NCBI GenBank assembly: GCA_905221605.1
Contig: CAJNDS010002649.1
Span: forward strand, 267,115 to 329,460
Reading direction: 5' to 3'
From: Symbiodinium natans
Taxonomy: Eukaryota > Sar > Dinophyceae > Suessiales > Symbiodiniaceae
DNA length: 62,346 nt
Below the pieces are notes generated by a model. That model did no database searches, was not told the DNA's origin, and worked only from the letters and a program-made list of their open reading frames with translations. The translations under genes and the position numbers were made by a program. Each line of letters starts with the position of its first letter. The stretch's first letter is position 1. Shown piece by piece: positions 9,293 to 18,412 of this stretch.

Positions 9293-9297
9293 GGATA

Positions 9298-9407
9298 CTG
9301 GTTCTTCGCGGGGTATGAGGGAATGAGGTGCCCCACACAGAATCCCTTATGGGGTATATACGCGGGGATATGAGGTGCCCATTCCCTCGTTCCCTATTTA
9401 GAGCCAG
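9298..9407. mobile_element. Hairpin MITE, family 1, copy C
   Basis: A 110-bp hairpin. CTGG at the left and CCAG at the right are each flanked by TA (TA|CTGG...CCAG|TA). Inner arms GAGGGAATGAGGTGCCCC and GGTGCCCATTCCCTCG are partly complementary. This copy gives the clearest TA target-site signature of the family. Confidence 0.75.
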
Positions 9408-9411
9408 TACA

Positions 9412-9510
9412 TCGATGGTGACGCTTGCACTCCGGGTCAAACCGCCACTGAAGCGAGTTCAAACTCCGGATCTCTCGTGGAAGTGTTTCGGAGGACGATT
9501 CTGCCCCAAC
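9412..9510 (+). CDS. Exon-like coding fragment, unknown protein
   Basis: The plus strand reads VTLALRVKPPLKRVQTPDLS then WKCFGGRFCP, immediately right of the MITE and left of a C-strand array. The family is unknown. Confidence 0.35.
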
Positions 9511-9898
9511 CCTAAACCCGAAATCTGAAACCCGAAACCCGAATCCTAAACCCTAAACCCTAAACCCTACACCCTAAACAGCAAGCACCGAAGCCGGGCC
9601 TTCCGCCGCAGGCCTGAAGATGGTTCCTTCCGTGCAGTGCTTGTGCCCTCGGTGGACGTCACATCAGGCAGGAGGTAGGGTTGAGGGTTTAGGGTTTAGG
9701 GTTTAGGGTTTAGGGTTTAGGGTTTAGGGTTTAGGGTTTAGGGTTCAGGGTTCAGGGTTTAGGGTCCAGGGTTTAGGGTTCAGGGTTTAGGGTTTAGGGT
9801 TCAGGGTTTAGGGTTCAGGGTTTAGGATATAGGGTTTAGGGTTTAGGGTTTAGGGTTTACGGTGAAGGGTTTAGGGCTTAGGGTTGAGGGTTTCGGGT
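9505..9898. other. Telomere-bracketed insert 8
   Basis: A C-strand array (9505-9582) and a long mixed G-strand array (9672-9898, TTTAGGG with TTCAGGG/TCCAGGG variants) enclose 89 bp that are open on the plus strand. Confidence 0.85.
9583..9671 (+). CDS. Exon-like coding fragment, unknown protein
   Basis: The insert reads SKHRSRAFRR then PEDGSFRAVLVPSVDVTSGR on the plus strand without a stop. It is a basic stretch followed by a beta-like one. The family is unknown. Confidence 0.4.
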
Positions 9899-9991
9899 CG
9901 AAAGGGTCCAAGAGCAATCATGCAAGACGATACAACTCCCGCACCAACAGCCACATCTAGACTCTAGACCCCCACTTGCATCCTTCAAAAC

Positions 9992-10073
9992 TAACCCTAA
10001 ACCCTAAAACCAAAGCCCTAAACCCGAAACCCTAAACCCTAAACCCTAAACCCTGAACCCTAAACCCTAAACT
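9992..10073 (-). repeat. CCCTAAA array
   Basis: About ten units, degenerate at the left and regular at 10019-10073. Confidence 0.95.
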
Positions 10074-10076
10074 GAA

Positions 10077-10262
10077 CAGCGCTGGTGAATCCAAAAGGCT
10101 CACCGCAGCAGTCATTCGCGAGATGCGCTGGCGCGGCTCGCGCACGAACTGAACGGAGACATCCCTGTCCTGTTTGCCGGCCTCGCGCAAAAGTTCTCCG
10201 ATCAGGTCCGAGTGGAACACTTTCATCGCCGCCTCCCGCACACCCAGACATCCCTCCGCATG
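10077..10262 (-). CDS. Coding exon candidate, unknown protein
   Basis: About 60 codons open on the minus strand: EGCLGVREAAM, KVFHSDLIGELLREAGKQDR, DVSVQFVREPRQRISRMTAA, then VSLLDSPALF. Composition and length make this one of the strongest coding candidates of the left region. It is probably an internal exon, since the frame runs into the C-strand array at its 3' side. I recognise no family; a soluble helical domain is likely. Confidence 0.55.
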
Positions 10263-10460
10263 TGCATGCTCTATCGGGCTTCAATTTGAATGACGCGAAA
10301 GAAAGAGCACGTAAACCCTAAACCCTTAACACTCTTCTAAGCCAAGGCCCTGCGTTATTGCCAAGCTGGGCGTAGGCTTCTTCTTACGAATTGACTTGGG
10401 CATTAGGTACCTTATGTAATCCTTTCACGGGCTGTTTCGAAAGAGGGAGCAAAAAACAAG

Positions 10461-10466
10461 AATGCC

Positions 10467-10499
<33 letters not shown>

Positions 10500-10580
10500 G
10501 AGAGAGAAAAAAAAAAAAGTGAGCGAGAGAGATTGAGAGACAGACACAGAGAGAGACAGAGAGAGAAAGAGAGCGAGAGG
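10461..10580. repeat. GA-rich microsatellite with A tract
   Basis: Long GAGAGA tracts interrupted by a 12-base A run, continuing directly into an AT microsatellite. Confidence 0.95.
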
Positions 10581-10627
10581 TACATATATATATATATATA
10601 TATATACGTACATATTTGCGGATATAC

Positions 10628-10665
<38 letters not shown>
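10580..10665. repeat. (TA)n microsatellite, two blocks
   Basis: ACATATATATATA blocks at 10580-10606 and 10634-10665, separated by a short unique piece. Confidence 0.95.
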
Positions 10666-10667
<2 letters not shown>

Positions 10668-10793
10668 TGTAGACCCTTAAACCCTATAATTCTTTCCCCA
10701 AACCCAGCCAAGTCTTGCCTCGCCCCCACTGGCCAAGCCTGCCTTCACAGCCTTCCGACATGGAGGGCGGCAAGGCTGTGAAGCTTCAGGGGT

Positions 10794-10868
10794 TAGGGTT
10801 TAGGGTTTAGGGTTTCGGGTTTAGGGTTTAGGGTTTAGGGTTTAGGGTTTAGGGTTTAGGGTTAGGGT
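10794..10868 (+). repeat. TTTAGGG array
   Basis: About ten units with one TTTCGGG. Confidence 0.95.
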
Positions 10869-11054
10869 TTTTAGGTTTAGTGTGTGCGCGCTGGGCTCAG
10901 ACCATTTAGGTGCATGATTTCGTTTGGCCGCCCATCAAACCTTCACTGTGTACGGGAGGGGGCGGCAGTAGGGCCCCAGGTGTCAAGCCTCTCAGAGGGG
11001 TGCTCAGCAGTGTTTCAGGGGGTTCTTAAAGGGTCTCAGGTTAGGTCCCAGAAG

Positions 11055-11175
11055 AGGACGCATGGCCCCAGAAAGGTTAACCGTCCGTCCAGGAAAGATG
11101 TGCCTGGGCTCCCGCGTACAGTTTCCTGCACCCGTGAAAGGGTGGGTACGCCCAAAGCTGGCCGGGTTTCAATTT
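11055..11175 (+). CDS. Weak exon-like fragment
   Basis: Two plus-strand frames are open. The one starting with ATG reads MAPERLTVRPGKMCLGSRVQ. The frame cannot be decided. Confidence 0.25.
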
Positions 11176-11310
11176 AAGGTTTCAGGGTTGGGGCCTTCGA
11201 GCTTGGAGTCTAGTCCTTTAGTACCCAGGGAAGGTGCTTGTGGCAAGATGGCGTAGGGCGGCCCACGTTCCTGCGCCTGTTTACGAGGTTCTGGTTCAAG
11301 GCTTAGAAAG

Positions 11311-11353
11311 CAACCCTAAAACCTAAACCCTAAACCCTAAACCCTAAACCCTG
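11311..11353 (-). repeat. CCCTAAA array
   Basis: About six units. Confidence 0.9.
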
Positions 11354-11362
11354 AGCCCCTGA

Positions 11363-11480
11363 ACCGTACTTCTCGCTACCCAACCCATGGTCCTCCCACA
11401 GTCGGTAAGTTGGGCCAGGGAGGGCTCCTGAGCCCCAGGCCCTCGAACCAGGCGCCACCTGGTCGAAGATGATGTAGCCT
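11363..11480 (-). CDS. Exon-like coding fragment, unknown protein
   Basis: The minus strand reads GYIIFDQVAPGSRAWGSGAL, then PGPTYRLWEDHGLGSEKYG, about 39 codons without a stop. The aromatic content is high and looks selected. It lies between the family-2 MITE and a CCCTAAA array. The family is unknown. Confidence 0.45.
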
Positions 11481-11481
11481 C

Positions 11482-11591
11482 GGAGTACTTGTATAACTGT
11501 ACTTATGACTGTACTTATAACCATATTATGGCACTTAAGTGGCTTATAAGTGGGTCATAAGTACGGCTATAATTGGTTATTAAGTACCACG
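11482..11591 (+). mobile_element. MITE-like repeat, family 2, copy B
   Basis: Opposite-strand copy of the element at 7869-7977, sharing GTACTTA(T/C)AACCATATTATGG and the AAGTACC end. AT-rich, foldable, non-coding. Confidence 0.6.
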
Positions 11592-11780
11592 AACCTCCAA
11601 GTAGAGTTTTTTTGCCCACCCCCCTAGCTGAGCCCCCACTGCCCTCCGCAGGGACAAGTCGAGGTTACGAGCAGCACGCAAAACCAATCCACTGGTACCA
11701 GCAACAATCTTACCAAGAATGCCATAGTTCATCACACGACCGAAAGAAGTGCAACAACCCTAAACCCTAAACCCTAAACA

Positions 11781-12060
11781 AGGGCTTTTTTCGGGCATCT
11801 GGCAGTTCGCAAACCCAGGGCCCCACGATGTTTTGAGGTGGATTTTGCATCAACGACGGATCGCAGGACTTCTGATGCCAGAAAACCTGGAACAACGAGT
11901 CCGGTGCTTGTTGAGCAAGAGCTGTTCTGAGAGCTAGCATGGCTTGAAGTGAAGAGGAACATTCAGGCAATGAACATACGAACTTCATCACCAAAAGCTG
12001 TAACAGTACAGGGAAGACCACTGGGATGTGCCCACACCGAGCTGCACCAATCGTGGTCAC
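11781..12060 (-). CDS. Coding exon candidate, unknown protein
   Basis: About 93 codons on the minus strand, starting with an ATG near 12060: a hydrophobic stretch (VVFPVLLQLLVMKFVCSLPE), then SSSLQAMLALRTALAQQAPD, FQVFWHQKSCDPSLMQNPPQ and VGPWVCELPDARKKPLF before entering a CCCTAAA array. It is the longest protein-like frame of the repeat region, with a possible short membrane or core helix. The family is unknown. Confidence 0.5.
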
Positions 12061-12427
12061 TCATGCGCAAAGAGTCACCAAAAAGAGCCATTGCAGTTCA
12101 TGGCGCTCTGCATTGCTCACACTCGTAAGGTTACTTCGTGGTTATGTGGACGCGTTTCCCAGAGGATATGTTCACTAGCATGTTGCGTCTTGCTTCCGCG
12201 CCCTATGAGATATGAAGCAGGGTGTATATTTCCTGTACCCCCCAAAAGGACACACTCACCAATATTAAACGGGAACCTTATATACACTCACCAAAAACAG
12301 AAATATTAACCGATTCATATGAAGCCAGCCTGAACTACCTGCAGCTCAGCAGCAGGGAAAGAGGGCTTCATCGATGCGGTGCTTGTCCTGAGAATCAAGT
12401 TCAGGGTTTGAGGCTTTGGGGATTGAG

Positions 12428-12478
12428 GTTTAGAGGGTTTAGGGTTTAGGGTTTAGGGTTTAGGGTTTAGAGTTTAGA
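12428..12478 (+). repeat. TTTAGGG array
   Basis: Six to seven units, with TTTAGAG variants at the right edge. Confidence 0.9.
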
Positions 12479-12624
12479 GAGGGCTCAGCACTGCGGCAGA
12501 TCCACCCCGAAACCTCAAATCTCAGCTGAACCCGAAGATTTCGGATCGAATGAGGAAGTTTGAGGACCCCACTTACCAAAACCCCCCTGCCCCTAAGGGC
12601 CTAAACCCCGTAAACCCCAAGCAG

Positions 12625-12733
12625 CCAAGGCTCTGGGTTGAAATCTGGGCGGAGGAAAACCTCCGGAACAATTCCAGGCCCCTCGGGATCCATCCAGCGA
12701 TCGGCGCAGTCTTCCCTGCGGCCCCCACGGTGG
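12625..12733 (+). CDS. Exon-like coding fragment, unknown protein
   Basis: The plus strand reads PRLWVEIWAEENLRNNSRPL then GIHPAIGAVFPAAPTV before a GTTTAG repeat edge. The family is unknown. Confidence 0.4.
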
Positions 12734-12908
12734 GTTTAGAGTTTAGGGTTTAAGGTTTAAGGTTTAAGGTTTAGGGGCCTAATCCCGGGGCTTGGGCAAA
12801 CGTATGCTGCTTGGTTCAGGGCTCCAGTTCTCAGAAAAAAACCAAACTCTTCCCCCTCCAAAGCCCTTCTCATGCAAGGACAGGGCGAACCCCCAGACCT
12901 CCAAAAAG

Positions 12909-13093
12909 AGGTACTCCCCAAGAATCCTAGATTAGTAGGGACCTATTTGGGGGGGGGGGGGAGGGGTGGATGGGGGTGGACGGGAGTGTTTTTGGGGGAA
13001 CCCCCCTTTCGGTGGAGGTTTACGATAATAAGGGGCCCAAAAAAAGGACCCCAATAAGGGACCCCTAACATCGAAAACCCCCAAGTAGGCCCC
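12909..13093. repeat. Dispersed GGACC/GGTCC repeat with poly-G
   Basis: Contains AGTAGGGACCTATTTGG, a 12-base G run (12951-12962), GGACCCC, GGGACCCCTAA and AACCCCCAAGTAGG. It is a diverged relative of the 2741 and 19803 segments. Confidence 0.4.
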
Positions 13094-13121
13094 CTAAACC
13101 CTAAACCCTAAACCCCCAAGT

Positions 13122-13190
13122 GGGTCGACCTGATCTTTTGGAAGACCTCATCCACGTCCGTCGGGTTGCTCCTGTTCTACAAGGCTGCTT
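13122..13190 (+). CDS. Exon-like fragment, weakly reticulon-like
   Basis: The plus strand reads WVDLIFWKTSSTSVGLLLFY then KAAW before a TGA. The order V-D-L-x-F-W followed by a hydrophobic run resembles the start of a reticulon domain, but 23 codons are too few to claim it. Confidence 0.3.
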
Positions 13191-13382
13191 GGTGAATCGC
13201 TGGCTGCTTATTAACATTGGGCCCCAAAAAACCATCTAAGACACAAGGAGCCCACCGTTGGGCTAAAATCGGCTAAAAGGGCCCCTACAAGGGGGAATCT
13301 GAGAGCTCTCGGGACACGGGGTGCACCCTAAACCCTAAACACCAAGGGGTTTCGGGGGGTTCTGGGAAGTCTAGGGCTTGGG

Positions 13383-13468
13383 TCTGCGTGACGCCATCCA
13401 TGATTTCTGAGCTGCCAAGTTTCACAGCAACGTGGAGGTCGATCACCCGCTGACCTAGCCACGCAGCT
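13383..13468 (-). CDS. Exon-like coding fragment, unknown protein
   Basis: The minus strand reads GQRVIDLHVAVKLGSSEIMD then GVTQT. It has good beta/alpha-like composition. The family is unknown. Confidence 0.4.
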
Positions 13469-13657
13469 GGGGTTTAGGGTTTCGGCTTTAGGCACTTCTG
13501 AGCTTTTGGGCCCTGCAAACCCCCTTCTTCTTGAAGGGACCCCTTATTGTCCCTCTCCATTTCCCCCAAAAAGCTTCACCGGGCCCCCCCTACAGCACAA
13601 ACCAACCAAGGACACCCAAACTAAAGGACCCAAAACCCCAAACCGAAAACTCAACCA

Positions 13658-13785
13658 TTCGCTTCCACGCTGCCTGCGAGCATCCCTGCCCGACTGGCTA
13701 TGCCATTCTGGCGCACATAGGAGACCTGCCGACAGCACGGTTGGCTTTCGTTGTCGTTTCGGGGTACACACAATACATGGACTAG
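13658..13785 (+). CDS. Exon-like coding fragment, unknown protein
   Basis: The plus strand reads RFHAACEHPCPTG, then YAILAHIGDLPTARLAFVVV, SGYTQYMD and a TAG. About 42 codons with mixed composition. It could be a 3'-terminal exon. Confidence 0.45.
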
Positions 13786-14379
13786 GTGGACTTTCAGCGG
13801 ATTCTTGATGTTCAGCAGCTTTGGGCTTAAGCTTAGATTCTGAAACGTGTTTAGCTTGGAGGGTTACGGAGATCAGGGGCCCCTACGTGTATCCTAATGT
13901 TTCACTGAAACAAGCTGGAACCGAAACCAAACATCCTGTCTCTGGGTCCAAAATCGCGATCCTTGCAAAAGCTGGCCCTAAAACCTAAACCCTGAAGTCC
14001 TGAGTTTAAGGTCTAACTTTCAACGGCCCTTCTAGAGACCAAGCATGAAGTGTTCAAATTCGGTTTGAAAGCTCCAGGCTCCGGCATTCTTTGCTTCGGA
14101 CGAACAAGAGGATGTGCAGAGAACGGCTTCGGGTTTAGGGTTTAAGGTTTGATAAGGTTTGATAAGGTTTGGGGTTTTTCTTCCGGGTTTAGGGTTTAGG
14201 GTTTAAGGTTTGATAAGGTTTGGGGTCTTTTTTCTTCCCTCGGGAGCTTCGTCGGTAGGGGCTTCTCCGCAGACAATGATGACCATCCCCTAAGCTACCC
14301 CACTCCCTCTTGAACTATCTGAATCCAAACCCGATCACAACGGGTTGTTTTTTCCCGGGTTTAGGGTGGAAAGGGAGAT

Positions 14380-14652
14380 TTGTCCGCGAAGCTCAGGGGT
14401 CCCAGACGTAGGCAAAGCAAAGGCACAGTGGTCCTCAGTCTCATGAGCAACCCAGCAAGCTACCGATCAGACCCCTGGTCACTTCAAGCGACAGAAGTCA
14501 GACCCGGTCCTCACATCTGGAACCAAAAGCAACGACACACACGAGTTTTGGGAGTGTCCACACTGAGGAGTCGCCAAAGGGAGTGGAAACCCTTTTTGCG
14601 ATGCCCGAAACAAGGGATGCCCAAGGTTTGCGCACCCGGCTGTGTCCTGTAA
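14380..14652 (+). CDS. Possible coding segment, unknown protein
   Basis: An open plus-strand frame of about 90 codons, basic, ending WKPFLRCPKQGMPKVCAPGC. No family is recognised. The downstream stretch to 14820 holds no gene. Confidence 0.3.
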   Translation: MSAKLRGPRRRQSKGTVVLSLMSNPASYRSDPWSLQATEVRPGPHIWNQKQRHTRVLGVSTLRSRQREWKPFLRCPKQGMPKVCAPGCVL

Positions 14653-14883
14653 ATGCCCGACGTGCTATAATAAGAACTGAATGTTCGTGGATTCTGCTGA
14701 ACCCTTACAAGCTAAGTTTGCCGTGTATATAGGTGAGCAGAACAACCAGTCGGAACCCCTCCCACACCCTCATCCTAAACCCCTACATCCCTTAAACCCC
14801 ACAATGTAGAGAACATTCGAAGTGTGCACCATCATATGTTCTACTCATACAATCTGATATCTTTTTGTAACATCTTAACAGAA

Positions 14884-15309
14884 GATCTTCAACCTCGAGC
14901 CCCCCCACGCCTCCCAGTAGCTTTGCCGGGCTGTCCGAACTCGGATCAGACCCAAGTCGCGGACAGCCTCAGCACGGCATGTGGCAGGCAACACGGAGCC
15001 TTCGTCGCTCTCGCACACGACAAGCAGAGGCGCGAAGGTTCAGGTTTAGCAAAGAACTGCAGGGATTCTGGCTTAGGCTTCTGGGTGTTGGGTGAAGAGC
15101 CCTGGACCAGTGTTGCTTCCTTAAGGGTTCGGGCGACCTCTGCTTTACAAAGTTTGGCTAGTCACCCCTCTTTTTCAGGATGCAGGGATTGCCCTGCGCC
15201 TTTACAAATGTTATGTTGCTTCGAGTACTGGCGACCTTACCGACAAGCTACCAACAAGACACCAACAACACATGCATGGCACCAAGCAGCCTCCTTCATC
15301 GAGTCGTAG
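14884..15309 (+). CDS. Possible plus-strand coding segment
   Basis: A 161-codon frame from 14824 is open through here. The part reading VADSLSTACGRQHGAFVALA looks coded. Later parts cross a region where a minus-strand frame (15285-15358) looks better, so the whole is unlikely to be one exon. Confidence 0.3.
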   Translation, partial: DLQPRAPPRLPVALPGCPNSDQTQVADSLSTACGRQHGAFVALAHDKQRREGSGLAKNCRDSGLGFWVLGEEPWTSVASLRVRATSALQSLASHPSFSGCRDCPAPLQMLCCFEYWRPYRQATNKTPTTHAWHQAASFIES

Positions 15310-15358
15310 TGCACATCCCTGGGCTTGATGTACCGGGCGTGCCATCGCTCTTTGACCT
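15285..15358 (-). CDS. Exon-like coding fragment, unknown protein
   Basis: The minus strand reads ERWHARYIKPRDVHYDSMKE then AAWCHA. This is rich in Trp, His and Tyr and looks genuinely coded. It lies beside the MITE at 15368. The family is unknown. Confidence 0.45.
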
Positions 15359-15367
15359 GCCCCCCGC

Positions 15368-15466
15368 CGGTTCTTAGTTAGTAGGGAATGAGGGAACGAG
15401 GGCCCTTCATATATACCCTTTAAGGGATTAGAGGGCCCTGATTCCCTCATTCCCCACTAAGACCCC
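15368..15466. mobile_element. Hairpin MITE, family 1, copy D
   Basis: CGGTTCTTAGTTAGTAGGG on the left; ATTCCCTCATTCCC, then ACTAAGACCCCG on the right. The inner AGGGCCCT pairs and the core is CCCTTTAAGGGATTA. Arms and core match the copies at 571, 4730 and 9298. Confidence 0.7.
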
Positions 15467-15498
15467 GCCAGCTGCAGATGCTGGGACCCCGAATTCGG

Positions 15499-15514
15499 GG
15501 GGGGGGGGGGGGGC
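15499..15514 (+). repeat. Poly-G run
   Basis: Sixteen consecutive G. Its length may be unreliable in the assembly. Confidence 0.9.
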
Positions 15515-15516
15515 TT

Positions 15517-15622
15517 GTGCAAAGATCACTGGATGCTCCCCCCGATCCGGCCGTGAAGTCGTTGTTCCGCTCAACGAGGTGACCTCCATCAGGGTTCTGG
15601 GCTTGTTGTTGCCTGCCGGGCT
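15517..15622 (+). CDS. Exon-like coding fragment, unknown protein
   Basis: The plus strand reads AKITGCSPRSG then REVVVPLNEVTSIRVLGLLL and PAG, with a strand-rich profile. The family is unknown. Confidence 0.4.
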
Positions 15623-15846
15623 GGGATTAGGGGATGATGTTCCCAAATGTTGGAGGTTTCTCAGCTAGACCCTCGAGTACCTTCCAATCGCTTCAGCTCA
15701 TCTTTGTTGAAGTCAATGGTCCTCAGTCCATCATAGGTCAGGGATTTTGACTCTCTACTTGAATGAAAATCTTCTGTCTCACTGCATGCTCAGTCGACCA
15801 AGCACAACCTCCACCACCTGCAACACCACAGTAGACATCGTCACTG

Positions 15847-15967
15847 GAGGGTTCATGGGTGGTGGTTAGCTGAGGTATATGCAGGGTTCTAGGTCAAGTT
15901 AGCCATGAATGATAGTGACATAAGGAATGGTGCTTACAGCCCTGCTTGCAGCTACCCATGAACCCTC
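15847..15967. repeat. Hairpin with perfect 14-bp inverted ends
   Basis: GAGGGTTCATGGGT-like left end and ACCCATGAACCCTC right end are exact complements 93 bp apart. There is a unique, non-coding interior. It may be a single-copy MITE of a third family. Confidence 0.6.
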
Positions 15968-16066
15968 AAGCGCCCCAACATCCGCGCAAACACACACTGA
16001 AAGGTCCCTGGAGGAACCAGCTGTGTCAAGCGTTGGCGGAAAAGCGCCCAAAAGCCCTCCAAACCC

Positions 16067-16310
16067 GCAAAGCGCTTAACAAACAATGATGACAAAACTC
16101 TCGAAACACCTAAAAAATCAACAACAGCAAAATCCCAGCAGCCCCAAAACCCCTAACAAGCGAATTCCCCAAAAGGCCCTCTCAACCAGCAAAGCCCCTA
16201 ACAGACAATGATCCCAAAAAAAAGACTCTCGTAAGTCAAACCAAAAACGTAACAAAAGCAAAACCCCCCAAACCCCTAACAACCAAATTCCCCCCCCCCG
16301 GCCCTATAAA
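16067..16310. repeat. Tandem duplication, period about 122 bp
   Basis: GCAAAGC-CTTAACA-ACAATGAT through CCCCTAACAA-C-AATTCCCC-GGCCCT occurs twice, starting at 16067 and 16189. A/C-rich and non-coding. Confidence 0.75.
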
Positions 16311-16329
16311 CCTAGTAAGCCCTCAGAAA

Positions 16330-16545
16330 AACGGCGACCGTGAGAGCCCTCGAAGTTCCGAAGCCCATGATAGAAGAAACATACGTTCAACCACAGGGCA
16401 AGTAGATCTCGTCCGCCCCTATCTCGCTTACGACGTAGGTCGCGTCTTCGCGCCAGAGCACCTGACGGGCCAAACATGAGAGGTTTGGGCATAAACATCC
16501 TTCTGCAGGCCTTGACGTTGCTGGACGATGGCACAGGCAACCGGT
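16330..16545 (-). CDS. Coding exon candidate, unknown protein
   Basis: About 70 minus-strand codons: VPSSSNVKACRRMFMPKPLM, a strongly basic RRRDLRRKRDRGGRD stretch, then LLALWLNVCFFYHGLRNFEG. A basic segment followed by a short hydrophobic segment could be a nuclear-localising or membrane-proximal region. The family is unknown. Confidence 0.45.
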
Positions 16546-17034
16546 CCTGGTATTCCTGGGCCAGGGAATTTCGGACCTTGGGGCTTTGGCCTGTTTAGGG
16601 TTTAGAGCTAGGAGCCAGAGTAGGCCCTTATTCCCGTTTTTTAGGGTTTAGTTTCCCTGATCAAATGACCCGGCTCATTCTTACTCTTGGATGTTGGAGT
16701 TTCGGATTTCGGGGGCTTTGTAGCTACAGGTCGGCTTGAGGGCTTGTTTCGGTGTTTAGGAATGGGGCCTTCAGAGGGAGTTTGGGGTGCGGAGGGCTCA
16801 CACCACGTTGGCCAAGAATCACCTGCTGCTCTGCTCATGCAACACAGGGTCATCTTCGCACTTCGAGTCGTGCCACACACTATCTGCCTAAACCCTAAAA
16901 CCCTAAACCCAAATCCCTATTCTTTGCGCCTCCTCCCCTGTGGCTGGGCCGATCATGATGATCTGGTCCTTGCGGCGGAGGCTGGTGTTTTGCTATGGCT
17001 CCGGTCCTCTCCTAGAACCCTAGAAGAAACAGAT

Positions 17035-17135
17035 GGGGGTTCCCAAAACAGGAGTACCCCTTTAGAATAGAATCCCCTTAAAGGGACCTCCAAAAAGGGT
17101 ACCCCTGTGTCGGAAACCTCCAAGTATGGCAGAAG
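17035..17135. repeat. Dispersed GGACC/GGTACC repeat
   Basis: Series GGAGTACCCC, AAGGGACC, GGGTACCCC, AACCTCCAAGTATGG; a weak relative of the 2741 family. Confidence 0.3.
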
Positions 17136-17484
17136 GAAAGAAGAGTATTGAAACTGACATGTCCCATAGACCAGGCTGCATGGGTACATCAGGTGACCTG
17201 ACTTGTCTCTACGAAACCTTCCAACACGTGCGGTTACAAGTACGGGGGCTTCCGACAATAGGGAGCACCCTATTTTAGGGGGCCACTTATGTAGTGATTT
17301 GAAGCATACCACAAAACTACCCCCATTTGCGAAACTCTTCCCAAACCCTTCTTCTTTTTTTGCAGCCTACCCTGATCCCCATTTTGGGAAAACCCTTTTT
17401 TTTTGCAACAGGCCTCGTGATGCAGCAGCCCGGTAACAGCAGACCACTCACAATAGCGCGAGTAGTGATGCCGCAATGGGAAAA

Positions 17485-17815
17485 CCCCTAAACCCTAAAC
17501 CCTCAACCCTCAACCCTAAACCCTAAACCCTAAATTGGGCAAAGGCCCCCCCCACCCCCCCCCTTCCCCCCCCCATGCAGTTCGGGTCCTTCTCCATGCC
17601 ACAGATGTCGAGGCTTGTCTCCAGCTCCCGGAGGTGGCCCATCCTCTGCTTCTCTTGGGCTTTGGGCTTTGGGGTTTGGGGTTTAGGGTTTTGGGTTTAG
17701 GGTTTAGGGTTTAGGGTTTAGGGTTTGAGGTTTAGGGTTTAGGGTTTAGGGTTGAGGGCTTAGGGCTTAGGGCTTCGGGCTTAGGGTTTAGGGTTTGGGA
17801 CTTAGGGTTTAGTCC
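17485..17815. other. Telomere-bracketed insert 9
   Basis: A C-strand array (17485-17535) and a long G-strand array (17670-17815) enclose 134 bp. The left part of the insert is a C-rich homopolymer stretch; the right part is coding-like on the minus strand. Confidence 0.85.
17574..17662 (-). CDS. Exon-like coding fragment, coiled-coil-like
   Basis: The minus strand reads QRMGHLRELETSLDICGMEK then DPNCMG. The spacing of Leu and charged residues fits an alpha-helical or coiled-coil segment. The family is unknown. Confidence 0.45.
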
Positions 17816-17939
17816 CTAACATTAGCACAAGGGAGGCCGGGATGGGGGGTCTAGTTTCTGTGGCTTTAGGGCATAGGGCTTACGGGGGTCACGCGAGGCA
17901 GGGGTAAGGCTTCGGGCTTCGGAAATGTTCGGTAGCCCA

Positions 17940-18020
17940 GGCTCAGGGCTTGCCATCCAAACTCCCGGCAAAAGCTCTACCAACCGAAAAACCAATCCTG
18001 CAAAGCAAAGTGGCCGGAAA
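17940..18020 (-). CDS. Exon-like fragment
   Basis: After TTTGCAG|G the minus strand reads LVFRLVELLPGVWMASPEPG. Short and hydrophobic. Confidence 0.3.
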
Positions 18021-18254
18021 CTGCGCTCTCCCTCTCTCTGTCTCCCAAAAGCAACCTTGTGTTGTCGATCATGATTCAAGACCCCAACAACCTCAAAAAC
18101 CTTAACAGTGCCATGTGGCGGCTTGGCGCTCAAGCGTCGGGCTTCGGCCTGTCTCGACCATGCTTGCACTTGGGCTCAGAAAGATGGATCTATTTGAGGG
18201 TTTTGGAAAAAGGGGGGGGGAGGTTTGGGCTTTGTTTCAGGGGGGGGTGGGGTA

Positions 18255-18335
18255 CTTTTCTTGGGGTCCTTATGACTATGGGAGTATCTTCGGGGTCCCA
18301 CATTTTCGTAGGCCCCCATGTGGGAGCTTCCGAAA
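18255..18335. repeat. Dispersed GGGGTCC...GGCCCCC repeat
   Basis: GGGGTCCTTATGACTATGGG, then TCGTAGGCCCCCATGTGGG; partial relative of the 2741 and 19803 segments. Confidence 0.4.
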
Positions 18336-18412
18336 ACCCTCCTATGACACCGCACCCACAAACTCTAGCCTAGCTGCCCCAATGTCGGGCTCTACATTCA
18401 CTATTCTTACAA

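Noticed and set aside
10412-10729. Protein made of Tyr/Ile/Leu/Ser repeats
   Set aside because: It is a translation of GA and TA microsatellites.
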